Assembly: GCF_005893125.1 (NCBI RefSeq)
Contig: NZ_VCJS01000039.1
Location: forward strand, 1-64,000
Source of the DNA: Nonomuraea basaltis
GTDB taxonomy: Bacteria; Actinomycetota; Actinomycetes; Streptosporangiales; Streptosporangiaceae
Direction of reading: 5' to 3'
DNA: 64,000 nucleotides
Shown here: one piece after another, positions 46,832-55,537 of the stretch
Numbering within the stretch: the first letter of the stretch is position 1
Layout of the letters: each line of letters begins with the position of its first letter
Made by a program: the position numbers and the translations under genes
The notes under the pieces: model-generated
Told to the model about the DNA's origin: nothing
Database searches by the model: none
The model's input: the letters and a program-made list of their open reading frames with translations, nothing else

Positions 46832-48400
46832 ATGAGTGCCAGGGGCGACCAAGGGGCCGGAGGCGGCGCAGGCCGGGCCGGAAGCGCCGCGGGCCGCGGT
46901 GGCGAAGGCCGGAGGGCCGGAGGCGGCGCGGGCCAGGGTGGCGAAGGCCGGAGGGCCGGAGGCGGCGCGGGCCAGGGTGGCGAAGGTCCGCGGGGCGGCG
47001 GAGGCCGTGGCGCAGGAGGCGGTGGGGGCCGTTCGCGCGGGCCGCGTCGGCCGCCGCGCGACCAGCCCCGCAACGCGGCCTTCGACGTCATGCGCGCCGT
47101 CGACGAGCGCGACGCGTACGCCAACCTGCTCCTCCCGCGTCTCCTGCGCGAACGCGGCGTCAAGGGCCGCGACGCGGCGCTGGCCACCGAGCTCGCGTAC
47201 GGGACGCTGCGCGGCCTCGGCACCTACGACGCGATCATCGAGATGTGCAGCGACCGCGCGCCCGACCCCGACGTGCGCGATGCCCTGCGGCTCGGCGCGC
47301 ACCAGCTGCTGCGCATGCGTGTCCCGCCGCACGCGGCCGTCGGCACCACCGTCGACCTGGTACGCCTGCGCGTCGGCGCCGGCGCGGCCAAGTTCGCCAA
47401 CGCGGTCCTGCGAAAGATCGCGTCCAGGACGATCGAGGAATGGGTGCCCATCGTCGCACCCGACCCGGCCCACGACCCGGTCGGCCACCTCGCCGTCGCC
47501 TACGGCCATCCCCGGTGGATCGTCTCCGCATTCCGCGACGCGCTCGGCGGGGACGCCGAGCTGCCCGAGCTGCTCGACGCCGACAACGCCCGGCCCCTGG
47601 TGACGCTGGTCGCCCGGCCGGGGCGCAGCTCGGTGAAGGAGCTGGAGGAGGCGGGCGCCGCGCCCGGCCGATACTCACCGTATGCCGCCTACCTGCGCGA
47701 AGGCGACCCCGGGCAGATCGACGCCGTGGCCGGGACGCGCGCCGCCGTACAGGACGAGGCCAGCCAGCTGGTGGCGCTCGCCCTGACCCGCGTGCCGCTC
47801 GAACGGGAGGGCGAGGAGCTGTGGCTCGACATGTGCGCCGGGCCCGGCGGCAAGGCGGGGCTGCTCGACGCCATCGCCACCCATGGAGACCCGGGCGGGT
47901 TTCCCGGCGGGGCCCGGTTGCTCGCCGCCGACGTGCTGTACCACCGGGCGCGGCTGGTCTGGCAGACCACCCGGCACGCGTCGGTGGTCACGGCGGACGG
48001 CACGGAGCCCGCGTGGCGGCCGGGCGTGTTCGACCGGGTCATGCTCGACGCGCCCTGCACCGGGCTGGGGGCGCTGCGGCGGCGGCCGGAGGCGCGGTGG
48101 CGGCGCGATCCGGCCGGGATCGCCGAGCTGGGCAAGCTGCAGCGGCGGCTGCTCGGCACGGCGCTGGACGCGGTGCGGCCCGGCGGGGTCGTCGCGTACG
48201 TCACCTGCTCGCCGCACCTGGCCGAGACCCGGGTCGTGGTCGGGGACGTGGCCGGCCGCCGGGACGACGTCGAGCAGCTCGACGCGCGGGACTACCTGCC
48301 CGAGGTGGAAGGGCTGGGCGCGGGGCCGCACGCCCAGTTCTGGCCGCACCGGCACGGCACCGACGCCATGTTCCTGTCCCTGCTCCGCAAGCGTCCCTGA
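46832..48400 (+). CDS. rsmB: 16S rRNA m5C methyltransferase RsmB with Gly/Arg-rich N-terminal tail
   Basis: Methylates C967 of 16S rRNA. The NusB-like RNA-binding domain (NAAFDVMRAVDERDAYANLLL, LAYGTLRGLGTYDAII, LRMRVPPHAAV) is followed by the SAM-dependent domain: DMCAGPGGKAGLLDA, DAPCTGLGALRRRPEARWRR (Cys) and YVTCSPHLAETR (catalytic Cys). The first 80 residues are almost only Gly, Arg, Ala, Glu and Gln, with 13-residue repeats. GTG 46805 (GTGA overlap with fmt) would add 9 residues. A 30-bp duplication surrounds the stop. Confidence 0.93.
   Translation: MSARGDQGAGGGAGRAGSAAGRGGEGRRAGGGAGQGGEGRRAGGGAGQGGEGPRGGGGRGAGGGGGRSRGPRRPPRDQPRNAAFDVMRAVDERDAYANLLLPRLLRERGVKGRDAALATELAYGTLRGLGTYDAIIEMCSDRAPDPDVRDALRLGAHQLLRMRVPPHAAVGTTVDLVRLRVGAGAAKFANAVLRKIASRTIEEWVPIVAPDPAHDPVGHLAVAYGHPRWIVSAFRDALGGDAELPELLDADNARPLVTLVARPGRSSVKELEEAGAAPGRYSPYAAYLREGDPGQIDAVAGTRAAVQDEASQLVALALTRVPLEREGEELWLDMCAGPGGKAGLLDAIATHGDPGGFPGGARLLAADVLYHRARLVWQTTRHASVVTADGTEPAWRPGVFDRVMLDAPCTGLGALRRRPEARWRRDPAGIAELGKLQRRLLGTALDAVRPGGVVAYVTCSPHLAETRVVVGDVAGRRDDVEQLDARDYLPEVEGLGAGPHAQFWPHRHGTDAMFLSLLRKRP
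46898..46975 (+). repeat. Two 39-bp tandem repeats in rsmB tail
   Basis: Two identical 39-bp units plus a partial third encode GGEGRRAGGGAGQ. They build the Gly/Arg-rich tail of RsmB. Confidence 0.85.
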
Positions 48401-48430
48401 GACCCCGGCTCGCTGCGCAAGCGTCCCTGA
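48383..48430 (+). repeat. 30-bp duplication of the rsmB gene end
   Basis: CGCAAGCGTCCCTGA with flanks occurs at the rsmB stop and again 30 bases later, with a weaker third copy (CTGACACCAGCCCGCTCCG). The copies beyond the stop are not translated. Confidence 0.65.
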
Positions 48431-48784
48431 CACCCCGGCCCGCTCCGGTGGTGTGTTTCTGACACCAGCCCGCTCCGCTCCGCAGGCGCGACGGCGCTGC
48501 CGACGCGTGGCACGCGAGATGGTGCCGCGATGTCAGCCGCCCGACACGGTGCTGCGACGTCGGCCGGCTGGTACGCGGCGTCGGCCGGCCGGCACGGTGC
48601 AAGGAAGGTGCCGGTGGCTTGGCCGGACGAGCTGCCGGAGGTGTGGCGGCGGCGGAGCCGGTATGGGACGCCGGCGTGCCGGTCTGGGATCGCCGCGTGC
48701 GGAGGCGGCGCGCCGGAATCCGGGCCAAGACCCGCGATCGGTTGGATTGTCGTTCTGGTGGGCAGATGTGATCCGATCTATGCC
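48431..48784. other. Gene-free stretch between rsmB and the PAP2 gene
   Basis: A frame open from ATG 48530 merges into the PAP2 gene, but its residues are low-complexity and not PAP2-like. Repeated GTCGGCCGG blocks are visible around 48560-48600. No promoter could be placed with confidence. Confidence 0.5.
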
Positions 48785-49762
48785 GTGGACTTCCTAGATG
48801 ACCTTCACATAGCGGAACTGGAGCTCATCGTCGGGCTCCAGCAATGGCCGGACTGGGTGCGGCCGGTATTGGAGCTCGTGTCGGTGTTCGGCACGGACAC
48901 GTTCTTCCTGCTGTGCCTGCCCATCCTTTACTGGTGCGTCGATCCCCGGCTCGGCCTGCGGCTGGGCCTCACGGTCCTGGTGGCGGCCTCGACCAATGCG
49001 ATCGGCAAGCTCGCCGCCCACCAGCCCAGGCCGTACTGGATCGACGTCCGGGTGCGCCCGCTCTCGGTCGAAGGGGCCTTCGGGCTGCCGTCCGGCCACG
49101 CCCAGAACGGGACCGCCGGGCTAGGGCGGCTGGCTGTGATGGCGGGCAGGCCGTGGGCGTGGTGGACGGCGGGCGCGCTCACGGTGCTGGTCTGCCTGAG
49201 CCGGGTCTACCTGGGGGTCCACTTCGTCTCTGACGTGGTGGGCGGAGTGCTGCTCGGGGCGGTCGTGCTGGTGCTCGTACTGAAGCTGGAAAGTCCCGTG
49301 ACGGCGTGGTGGCTGCGGCTGGCGCTGTGGGCGCAGCTGGCGGCCTCCGCCGCGCTCTCCTTCGCGCTGATCGGCGTCGCCGCGCTCGCCAACGCGCCGT
49401 ACGCCGGCTGGTCCCCGCCCGCGGCCTGGAGCGCGGCGGGGCAGATCGCGCCCGAGAGCCTGGACACGATCGTCACCATGGCGGGCGTGCTGCTCGGCAC
49501 ACTGGCCGGGGCGTCGATCATGTACAGGATCGGCTGGTTCGACGCGGGCGGGCCGCTCGGCCTGCGCGCCGCCCGCTGGCTGCTCGGCACGGCCGTGGCC
49601 GTGTCCATCTGGTACGTTCAGCGCGAGCTGCTGCCCCAGACCGGCGTCGTCGCGTACACCGGATACGCGGTGCTGGCGCTCTGGGTGCAGCTAGGAGCTC
49701 CGGTGACGTTCATCAGGCTCGGGCTGATGTCCCGGGCAAGGCAGGCGCAGGCCGTTCACTAG
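48785..49762 (+). CDS. PAP2-family membrane phosphatase
   Basis: 325 residues from GTG 48785 (MDFLDDLHIAELELI). The phosphatase signature is complete: K-x6-R-P in KLAAHQPRPY, PSGH in GLPSGHAQN and S-R-x5-H-x3-D in SRVYLGVHFVSDV. Six or more membrane helices surround it, and further helices extend the C-terminus. Likely removes phosphate from a lipid (undecaprenyl-pyrophosphate or phosphatidate), substrate not certain. It interrupts the usual rsmB-rpe pairing. Confidence 0.88.
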   Translation: MDFLDDLHIAELELIVGLQQWPDWVRPVLELVSVFGTDTFFLLCLPILYWCVDPRLGLRLGLTVLVAASTNAIGKLAAHQPRPYWIDVRVRPLSVEGAFGLPSGHAQNGTAGLGRLAVMAGRPWAWWTAGALTVLVCLSRVYLGVHFVSDVVGGVLLGAVVLVLVLKLESPVTAWWLRLALWAQLAASAALSFALIGVAALANAPYAGWSPPAAWSAAGQIAPESLDTIVTMAGVLLGTLAGASIMYRIGWFDAGGPLGLRAARWLLGTAVAVSIWYVQRELLPQTGVVAYTGYAVLALWVQLGAPVTFIRLGLMSRARQAQAVH

Positions 49763-49774
49763 ACTTTGGGAATC

Positions 49775-50428
49775 ATGGCCGTACAGATCTCGCCCAGCAT
49801 CCTCGCCGCCGACTTCGCCAGGCTCGCCGACGAGGCCGCCGCCGTCCCGAACGCCGACTGGCTGCACGTCGACGTCATGGACTACCACTTCGTGCCCAAC
49901 CTCACCCTCGGGTTGCCCGTGGTCGAGGCGCTGTGCAAGGCGACCGCGACGCCGCTCGACTGCCACCTCATGATCGAGGACCCCGACCGGTGGGCGCCGC
50001 AGTACGCGGAGGCAGGGGCGGGCAGCGTGACCATCCACGCGGAGGCGGCCAAGGCCCCGATTCGCACGCTGCGCGAGATCCGCTCGCTCGGCGCCCGGGC
50101 GGGGCTCGCGCTCAACCCGGCCACGGCCGTCGAGCCCTACGAGGACCTGCTCGGCGAGATCGACATGCTGCTGCTGATGACCGTCGAGCCGGGGTTCGGC
50201 GGGCAGAAGTTCCTCGATGTCGTGCTGCCGAAGGTCCGCCGGGCGCGGGCGCTCATCGAGCGGCACGGCGGCCGGATCTGGCTGCAGGTGGACGGGGGAG
50301 TGGACGCCGAGACCATCGGGCGCTGCGCCGAGGCGGGCGCCGACGTGTTCGTGGCCGGCAGCGCGGTCTACGGCGCCTCCGACCCGGTGGCGGCCATCGA
50401 CCGGCTCCGCGCCGCGGCCACCCGCTGA
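49775..50428 (+). CDS. rpe: Ribulose-phosphate 3-epimerase
   Basis: Interconverts ribulose-5-P and xylulose-5-P. 217 residues: QISPSILAADFARLADE, WLHVDVMDYHFVPNLTLG, LDCHLMIEDPDR, LLLMTVEPGFGGQKF, WLQVDGGVDAETI, VAGSAVYG. ATG 49775 has no clear ribosome-binding site, but TAGACT lies at 49760-49765, so the mRNA may be leaderless. Supplies ribulose-5-phosphate, a riboflavin precursor, close to the rib operon. Confidence 0.95.
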   Translation: MAVQISPSILAADFARLADEAAAVPNADWLHVDVMDYHFVPNLTLGLPVVEALCKATATPLDCHLMIEDPDRWAPQYAEAGAGSVTIHAEAAKAPIRTLREIRSLGARAGLALNPATAVEPYEDLLGEIDMLLLMTVEPGFGGQKFLDVVLPKVRRARALIERHGGRIWLQVDGGVDAETIGRCAEAGADVFVAGSAVYGASDPVAAIDRLRAAATR

Positions 50429-50446
50429 GCTCTCCGGCATCGGCGC

Positions 50447-50478
50447 TTGACATGGAATGCCCGCTCGCTGGGTAACTC
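50447..50478 (+). promoter_or_regulatory. Candidate promoter of the DUF2236 gene
   Basis: A perfect TTGACA (50447-50452) and TAACTC (50473-50478) are separated by 20 bases, longer than ideal. The start codon is 7 bases after the -10, with no ribosome-binding site, suggesting a leaderless mRNA. Confidence 0.45.
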
Positions 50479-50485
50479 TTCACTT

Positions 50486-51295
50486 ATGAGTGACCATGGG
50501 ATCTTCGGCCCCAGCTCGGTGACCTGGCGGGTGATGGGAGAGCCCATCCTGCTGGTCGGGGGCCTGCGTGCCCTGCTGATGCAGGGGCTGCACCCGAGGG
50601 CGATGCGCGGCGTGCTGCAGAACTCCGCGCTCATGGACCCGCAGGAGGCCTGGTCCCGCTTCACGCGTACCACCGAGTTCGTCCGCGTGCGCACGTACGG
50701 CACCAGCGCCGAGGTCGAGCGGGCCGGACGCCGTGTACGCAAGATCCACGCCAGGCTGACAGCCCACGATCCCGACACCGGCACCACGTTCCGCCTCGAC
50801 GAGCCGGCCGCCCTGCGCTGGGTGCACGTCGGCGAGGTGGACTCCTACCTGTCCGTCGCGCGCCGGGCGGGCGTGCGGCTGACGGACGCCGAGGCGGACG
50901 CGTTCGTCTCCGAGTGGCGGCGGGCCGCCGAGGTCGTGGGGCTGAACGGCCAGGACGTGCCCGGCTCGGTGGCCGAGCTGCGCGACTACATCGACGCTGA
51001 GCGGCCGGGGCTGCGCTTCGTCTCCGAGGCCGCCCACCCGCTGCGCCTGTCGCTGAACGCCCCGCTGCCGCTCCTGCTGACCCCGCTCAAACCCGCGCTG
51101 CCCGCGCTGACGCTGCTCGCCTTCGCCACGCTGCCGCGCTGGGCCAGAAGACTGTACGGGCTGCCCGCCACGCCCGTCGGCGACCTGTGGGCGACCGCGA
51201 CGCTGCGGACCCTGCACACCGGGATCGGCCTGGTCCCCGCCCACGTCCGCTACGCTCCGGCGGCCCGCCGCGCGCACCGGCTGATGGCTGCCTGA
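50486..51295 (+). CDS. Oxygenase MpaB/DUF2236-family protein
   Basis: 269 residues. The pattern GPSSVTWRVMGEPILLVGGLRALLMQGLHPRAMRGV near the start and the FTRTTEFVRVRTYG segment followed by RVRKIHARL fit the DUF2236/MpaB group, heme-type proteins proposed to act as oxygenases. Histidines in LHPRAM and KIHARL are candidate ligands. Substrate unknown. It lies alone between rpe and the FMN riboswitch. Confidence 0.8.
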   Translation: MSDHGIFGPSSVTWRVMGEPILLVGGLRALLMQGLHPRAMRGVLQNSALMDPQEAWSRFTRTTEFVRVRTYGTSAEVERAGRRVRKIHARLTAHDPDTGTTFRLDEPAALRWVHVGEVDSYLSVARRAGVRLTDAEADAFVSEWRRAAEVVGLNGQDVPGSVAELRDYIDAERPGLRFVSEAAHPLRLSLNAPLPLLLTPLKPALPALTLLAFATLPRWARRLYGLPATPVGDLWATATLRTLHTGIGLVPAHVRYAPAARRAHRLMAA

Positions 51296-51374
51296 AGCGA
51301 GCGCTTGGTCAAATTGGTGGGGGTGGTCGCGCACGTTGTCCGGCGCATGGCACACTGGTAGCGGAAGAGCTAGC

Positions 51375-51500
51375 GTGCTCCGGGGTCGGTGAAAGTCCGA
51401 ACCGGCGGTGATAGTCCGCGACCCGGCCGATGCCATCGGCCGGTTGACTCGGTGAAATTCCGGGACCGACGGTTAAAGTCCGGATGGGAGGTAGCGCGCG
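51375..51500 (+). promoter_or_regulatory. FMN riboswitch (RFN element)
   Basis: The conserved RFN blocks occur in order: GGGTCGGTGAAAGTCCGAACCGGCGGTGATAGTCCGCGACCC (shortened here to its landmarks GGTGAAAGTCC, GGCGGTGATAGTCC), a variable stem GGCCGATGCCATCGGCC, then GACTCGGTGAAATTCCGG, GACCGACGGTTAAAGTCC and GGATGGGAGGTAGCG. It precedes ribD by about 105 bases and should lower rib expression when FMN is plentiful. Confidence 0.96.
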
Positions 51501-51605
51501 AGGTGTCCGGTGTCAGGCCGGGCGCCTTCTGTGGTGCATCCGTGCATCACGTGAGTCCCCCGGGGCCCGCCGTGGCTTAGAGCTACTGGCGAGTAGGAGA
51601 CCCGG

Positions 51606-53015
51606 GTGGAGATACCCGAGCAGGACGCCGCGCACATGGCGCGCGCCGTCGAGCTGGCCGGGCGCGGACACGGCACCACCAGCCCCAACCCCGTCGTGGG
51701 CTGCGTCGTGCTCGACGCCGCGGGCGCGGTCGCCGGCGAGGGGTTCCACGCGTACGCGGGCGGGCCGCACGCCGAGGTCGTGGCGCTGGCGCAGGCGGGG
51801 GAGCGGGCCAGGGGCGGGACCGCGTACGTGACGCTCGAACCCTGCGACCACACCGGGCGGACGGGTCCGTGCAGTCGCGCGCTGCTCCAAGCCGGTGTCG
51901 CGCGGGTGGTGGTCGCGGTCGCCGATCCCAGCCCGAAGGCCGCCGGCGGGGCCGCCCGGCTGCGGGCCGCCGGGGTCGCCGTGACGATGGGGGTTCTGGC
52001 GGGTGCGGCCGAGCGGGTCAACGAGGAGTGGCTCACGTACGCGCGGCTCGGCCGATCCCACGTGACCTGGAAGTTCGCCGCCACTCTGGACGGGAGGTCG
52101 GCCGCCGAGGACGGGACCAGCCAGTGGATCACCTCGGCCGAGGCTCGCGCGGACGTGCACCGGCTGCGGGCCGCCTCGGACGCGATCGTCGCCGGCATCG
52201 GCACGGTGCTCGCCGACGACCCCAGACTCACCGCCCGCCCGGTCATTGACGGCGCTCATGGCTCCGACTCCGGCCCGAGCGCTCGTCCCGGCCCGAGCGC
52301 TCGTCCCGACGTGAACGCTCGTCCCGACGTGAACGCTCGTCCCGACGTGAACGCTCGTCCCGACGTGAACGCTCGTCCCGACGTGAACGCTCGTCCCGAC
52401 GTGAACGCGGTCTCCGGTCCGAACGCTCGCTCCGGTCCGAGTGCGCGCCCCGGTCTGAGCAGCGAGCCCGATCCGGATGGTGACCTCGGCCGGAATGCAC
52501 GCCTGGACCTGATCGGCGGGTCCCATCCGGATGTCGAGCTCGGCCCGGCCGTCCGCCCAGCCGCGGGCGTCCGTACCCCGCTGCGGGTCGTCGTCGACAC
52601 CGAGGCCAGGACGCCGCCGACCGCCAGGGCGCTCGATGACGCAGCGCCCACGATCGTCGCCGTGGCCGACGACGTCGACACCGATCTCAAGGCCGACCTC
52701 CTGCGCCTGCCCCGCCGTGACGGCGGTCTCGACCTGCACGCCCTGCTGAGGGAGCTGGCCGCGCGCGAGGTCGTCAGCGTGTTCCTGGAGGGCGGCCCGA
52801 CGCTCGCCGGATCGTTCATGAGGCAGGGCCTGATCGATCGCGTGGTCGCGTACGTGGCGCCCGCGCTGCTCGGCTCCGGGCGGGCCGCGCTCGGCGCGGC
52901 CGGGGTGCAGACGATCGGCGAGCTGCACCGCCTGACATTTGACGAAATTTCCCCCATCGGGCCGGATGTGCGGCTTACCGCCCGGCCCATCGCACAACCA
53001 GGCAGGGAGCAGTGA
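51606..53015 (+). CDS. ribD: Bifunctional riboflavin deaminase/reductase RibD with repeat insert
   Basis: Deaminates and reduces the pyrimidine intermediate of riboflavin synthesis. The deaminase zinc site is HAEVVAL and PCDHTGRTGPC (about 55-90). The reductase domain starts at VTWKFAATLDGRSAAEDGTSQWI and resumes at TPLRVVVDTEARTPP, ending VFLEGGPTLAGSF and LLGSGRAAL. About 100 extra residues interrupt the reductase (bases about 52245-52570), including six perfect 18-bp repeats. GTG 51606; the stop overlaps ribE. Confidence 0.94.
   Translation: MEIPEQDAAHMARAVELAGRGHGTTSPNPVVGCVVLDAAGAVAGEGFHAYAGGPHAEVVALAQAGERARGGTAYVTLEPCDHTGRTGPCSRALLQAGVARVVVAVADPSPKAAGGAARLRAAGVAVTMGVLAGAAERVNEEWLTYARLGRSHVTWKFAATLDGRSAAEDGTSQWITSAEARADVHRLRAASDAIVAGIGTVLADDPRLTARPVIDGAHGSDSGPSARPGPSARPDVNARPDVNARPDVNARPDVNARPDVNARPDVNAVSGPNARSGPSARPGLSSEPDPDGDLGRNARLDLIGGSHPDVELGPAVRPAAGVRTPLRVVVDTEARTPPTARALDDAAPTIVAVADDVDTDLKADLLRLPRRDGGLDLHALLRELAAREVVSVFLEGGPTLAGSFMRQGLIDRVVAYVAPALLGSGRAALGAAGVQTIGELHRLTFDEISPIGPDVRLTARPIAQPGREQ
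52299..52406 (+). repeat. Six perfect 18-bp tandem repeats in ribD
   Basis: GCTCGTCCCGACGTGAAC is repeated six times without change, encoding the hexapeptide ARPDVN. Imperfect relatives (ARPGPS, ARSGPS) flank it. The lack of divergence suggests recent slippage expansion. Confidence 0.93.
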
Positions 53016-53605
53016 TGTTCACCGGAATCATTGAGGAAAAAGGCGAGGTAGTGGCCATCGACCAGGCCGGCGGCGGAGCCCTGCTGTCGGTGCGCGGCCC
53101 GGTCGTCACCTCCGACGCCAAGCACGGCGACTCGATCGCGGTCAACGGCGTGTGCCTCACGGTCGTGAAGGCCGAGGGCGACATCTTCACCGTTGACGTG
53201 ATCAGGGAGTCGCTCGACCGGAGCTCCCTGGGCGCGCTCACCGAGGGCTCCGCGGTGAACCTGGAGCGGGCCGTACGCGCCGACCAGCGCCTCGGCGGCC
53301 ACATCGTGCAGGGCCACGTGGACGGCACCGCCGTGCTGCTGTCGCGCGACCCCGGCGAGAGCTGGGACGACCTGCGTTTCTCCCTGCCCGAGCCGCTCAG
53401 CCGGTACGTCGCGGAGAAGGGCTCGATCGCGATCGACGGAATCAGCCTGACGGTCACGACGGTTGACGACGACAGCTTCGGCGTGAGCCTCATCCCGACC
53501 ACGCTGAAGCTCACCACCATGGGCGAACGCCAGGTGGGCGACGTGGTGAACATCGAGGTCGACGTGATCGCGAAATATGTGGAAAGGCTGGTGGGCAGGC
53601 AGTGA
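53015..53605 (+). CDS. ribE: Riboflavin synthase, alpha subunit
   Basis: Dismutates lumazine to riboflavin. 196 residues made of two similar barrels: MFTGIIEEKGEVV with GDSIAVNGVCLTVV, then GGHIVQGHVDG with KGSIAIDGISLTV. ATG 53015 overlaps the last base of ribD stop; AGGGAGCAG precedes it. The stop overlaps the transporter gene. Confidence 0.95.
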   Translation: MFTGIIEEKGEVVAIDQAGGGALLSVRGPVVTSDAKHGDSIAVNGVCLTVVKAEGDIFTVDVIRESLDRSSLGALTEGSAVNLERAVRADQRLGGHIVQGHVDGTAVLLSRDPGESWDDLRFSLPEPLSRYVAEKGSIAIDGISLTVTTVDDDSFGVSLIPTTLKLTTMGERQVGDVVNIEVDVIAKYVERLVGRQ

Positions 53606-54261
53606 ACTGGGCCGACGCCGGATTCACCGTATTCGGCACGCACGTGCTCTGGACGGACCTGATCGGCAACATCGCCGCTCTGTCCACGGTCCTCCTGGCC
53701 ATGCGCAAATCGATATGGACGTGGCCGGTGCAGTTCACCGGCTCGGTGCTGCTGTTCATCGCCTCCATCAACGCGCACATCACCGGCAACGCACTCAAGC
53801 AGGCCCTCTTCGCCGGCCTGGCGATCTACGGCTGGTGGGCGTGGCGGCGCGGCACGCAGGGCGGCAAGCAGCTGGCCGTCCGGCCCGCCCGGTGGTGGGA
53901 GCGGTCCGTGCTGATCGGCGTCATGCTGCTGGGCACCGCGGTGGTCGGACTGCTGTTCTTCTTCACCGGCCTGTCGTGGGGCGCCCACGTGCCGCTGCCG
54001 AAGGGCGCCTTCCTGGTGGCCGCCGACGCCTACATCTTCGTCGGCAGCGCCGTGGCAACCTGGGCGCAGGGCCGGGCGCTGGTGGACTTCTGGATGGTGT
54101 GGGTGGCCGTGGACCTGGTGGGAGTGCCGCTGGCGTTCAGCTCGGGGCTGGTGGTCTCCGGCTATGTGTACGGCATCTTCTTCGTGCTGGTCATCATCGG
54201 GTTCGTGAAGTGGCTGCGCGAATACCGCTCCTCGTCGCTGGCCGTGGCGGTGGCGCAATGA
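53602..54261 (+). CDS. ribM: PnuC-family transporter, probable riboflavin uptake protein RibM
   Basis: 219 residues with about seven membrane helices. The PnuC family pattern is visible in DLIGNIAALSTVLLAMRKSIWTWPVQFTGS and AIYGWWAWRRG. Family members in rib operons of actinobacteria (RibM/PnuX) import riboflavin; placement between ribE and ribBA under an FMN riboswitch supports this over nicotinamide riboside. ATG 53602 overlaps the ribE stop, and its stop overlaps ribBA (ATGA). Confidence 0.88.
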   Translation: MNWADAGFTVFGTHVLWTDLIGNIAALSTVLLAMRKSIWTWPVQFTGSVLLFIASINAHITGNALKQALFAGLAIYGWWAWRRGTQGGKQLAVRPARWWERSVLIGVMLLGTAVVGLLFFFTGLSWGAHVPLPKGAFLVAADAYIFVGSAVATWAQGRALVDFWMVWVAVDLVGVPLAFSSGLVVSGYVYGIFFVLVIIGFVKWLREYRSSSLAVAVAQ

Positions 54262-55475
54262 GCGAGATCAAGCTCGACCCGATCGAGCGCGCGATCGAGG
54301 ACATCCGCAACGGCAAGGCCGTCGTGGTCGTCGACGACGAGAACAGGGAGAACGAGGGCGACCTCATCTTCGCCGCCGCCAAGGCCACGCCCGCGCTGTG
54401 CACGTTCACGATCAGGCACACCAGCGGCATGATCTGTGTGGCCATGGACGGCAACGAGCTCGACCGGCTCGGGCTGCCGCTCATGGTGTTCCACAACAAG
54501 GAGCGCATGCGGACGGCGTACACGATCACCGTGGACGCCCGCGACGGCGTCACCACCGGCATCTCCGCCGCCGACCGGGCCAAGACCATCCGCACGCTCG
54601 CCGACTCCGCCACCGAGCCCAACGAGCTCGTACGCCCCGGGCACATCTTCCCGCTGCGCTACCGCGAGGGCGGGGTGCTGGCCAGGCGCGGGCACACCGA
54701 GGCGGCCGTGGACCTGGCCAGGCTGGCCGGCCTGTCGGCGGCCGGCGCGCTGGCCGAGGTCGTCAACGACGACGGCACCATGGCCAGGCTGCCCGAGCTG
54801 CGCCGCTTCGCCGACGAGCACGACCTGGCGCTGGTCTCCATCGAGCAGCTCGTCGACTACCGCCGGCGGGCCGAGAGCATGGTCACCAGAGTCGCCGAGA
54901 CGCGGCTGCCGAACGTCTACGGGATGTGGCGCTGCTTCGGCTACGCCAGCGCCCTGGACGGTGGCGAGCACGTCGCGCTCGTCTTCGGCGACCTCGGCGA
55001 TGGCGAGAACGTCCTGGTCAGGGCCCACTCCGAATGCCTGACCGGCGACGTGTTCGGCTCGCTGCGCTGCGACTGCGGTGTGCAGCTCGACCATGCCATG
55101 GCCGCCGTCGCGCAGGAGGGCCGTGGCGTGATCGTCTACCTGCGCGGGCACGAGGGCCGGGGGATCGGGCTGCTGGCCAAGCTCAAGGCGTACAGCCTGC
55201 AGGACAACGGCAGCGACACCGTCGACGCCAACGTGGAGCTGGGGCTGCCGGTGGACGCGCGGGAGTTCTCCAACGCGGGGCAGATCCTCGCCGACCTCGG
55301 CGTCAGGTCGGTGCGGCTGCTCACCAACAACCCGGCCAAGCTCAAGGGCATGGACGGGTACGGCATCAAGGTCCTCGGCCGCGAGCCCATGCCCGTGGCC
55401 ATGAACCCCTACAACGAGCGATACCTCAAGGCCAAGCGCGACCGCCTCGGCCATGACATCTCGGAGGCTTCGTGA
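54258..55475 (+). CDS. ribBA: Bifunctional DHBP synthase / GTP cyclohydrolase II
   Basis: Supplies both precursors of riboflavin. The DHBP synthase half has VVVVDDENRENEGDLIF and GHTEAAVDLARLAG; the cyclohydrolase half has VLVRAHSECLTGDVFGSLRC with its zinc cysteines (C-x10-C-x-C pattern), YLRGHEGRGIGL and LLTNNPAKLKG. 405 residues. The GTGA at 55472-55475 links its stop to the first of two mini-ORFs. Confidence 0.95.
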   Translation: MSEIKLDPIERAIEDIRNGKAVVVVDDENRENEGDLIFAAAKATPALCTFTIRHTSGMICVAMDGNELDRLGLPLMVFHNKERMRTAYTITVDARDGVTTGISAADRAKTIRTLADSATEPNELVRPGHIFPLRYREGGVLARRGHTEAAVDLARLAGLSAAGALAEVVNDDGTMARLPELRRFADEHDLALVSIEQLVDYRRRAESMVTRVAETRLPNVYGMWRCFGYASALDGGEHVALVFGDLGDGENVLVRAHSECLTGDVFGSLRCDCGVQLDHAMAAVAQEGRGVIVYLRGHEGRGIGLLAKLKAYSLQDNGSDTVDANVELGLPVDAREFSNAGQILADLGVRSVRLLTNNPAKLKGMDGYGIKVLGREPMPVAMNPYNERYLKAKRDRLGHDISEAS

Positions 55476-55537
55476 GTCAGCGATCAATTGGACACAGCCG
55501 GGTCCCGCTCATGCGGCCGGCGGAGGAGGCCACATGA
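55472..55537 (+). repeat. MIRU-like mini-ORF linker 1 between ribBA and ribH
   Basis: 21-residue frame from GTG 55472 (GTGA overlap with ribBA) to TGA 55535-55537 (ATGA overlap with the next mini-ORF). Peptide begins V-SQRSIGHS and ends AEEAT; GGAGGAGG near its end is a ribosome-binding site. Related to linker 2 and to the pyrB-pyrC linker. Confidence 0.75.

Noticed and set aside
48530..48784. N-terminal extension of the PAP2 protein
   Set aside because: The extra residues are low-complexity and lie in a repeat-rich intergenic region; GTG 48785 begins the plausible protein.
52299..52406. CRISPR-like array of regular repeats
   Set aside because: The 18-bp units are contiguous with no spacers and lie in frame inside ribD.
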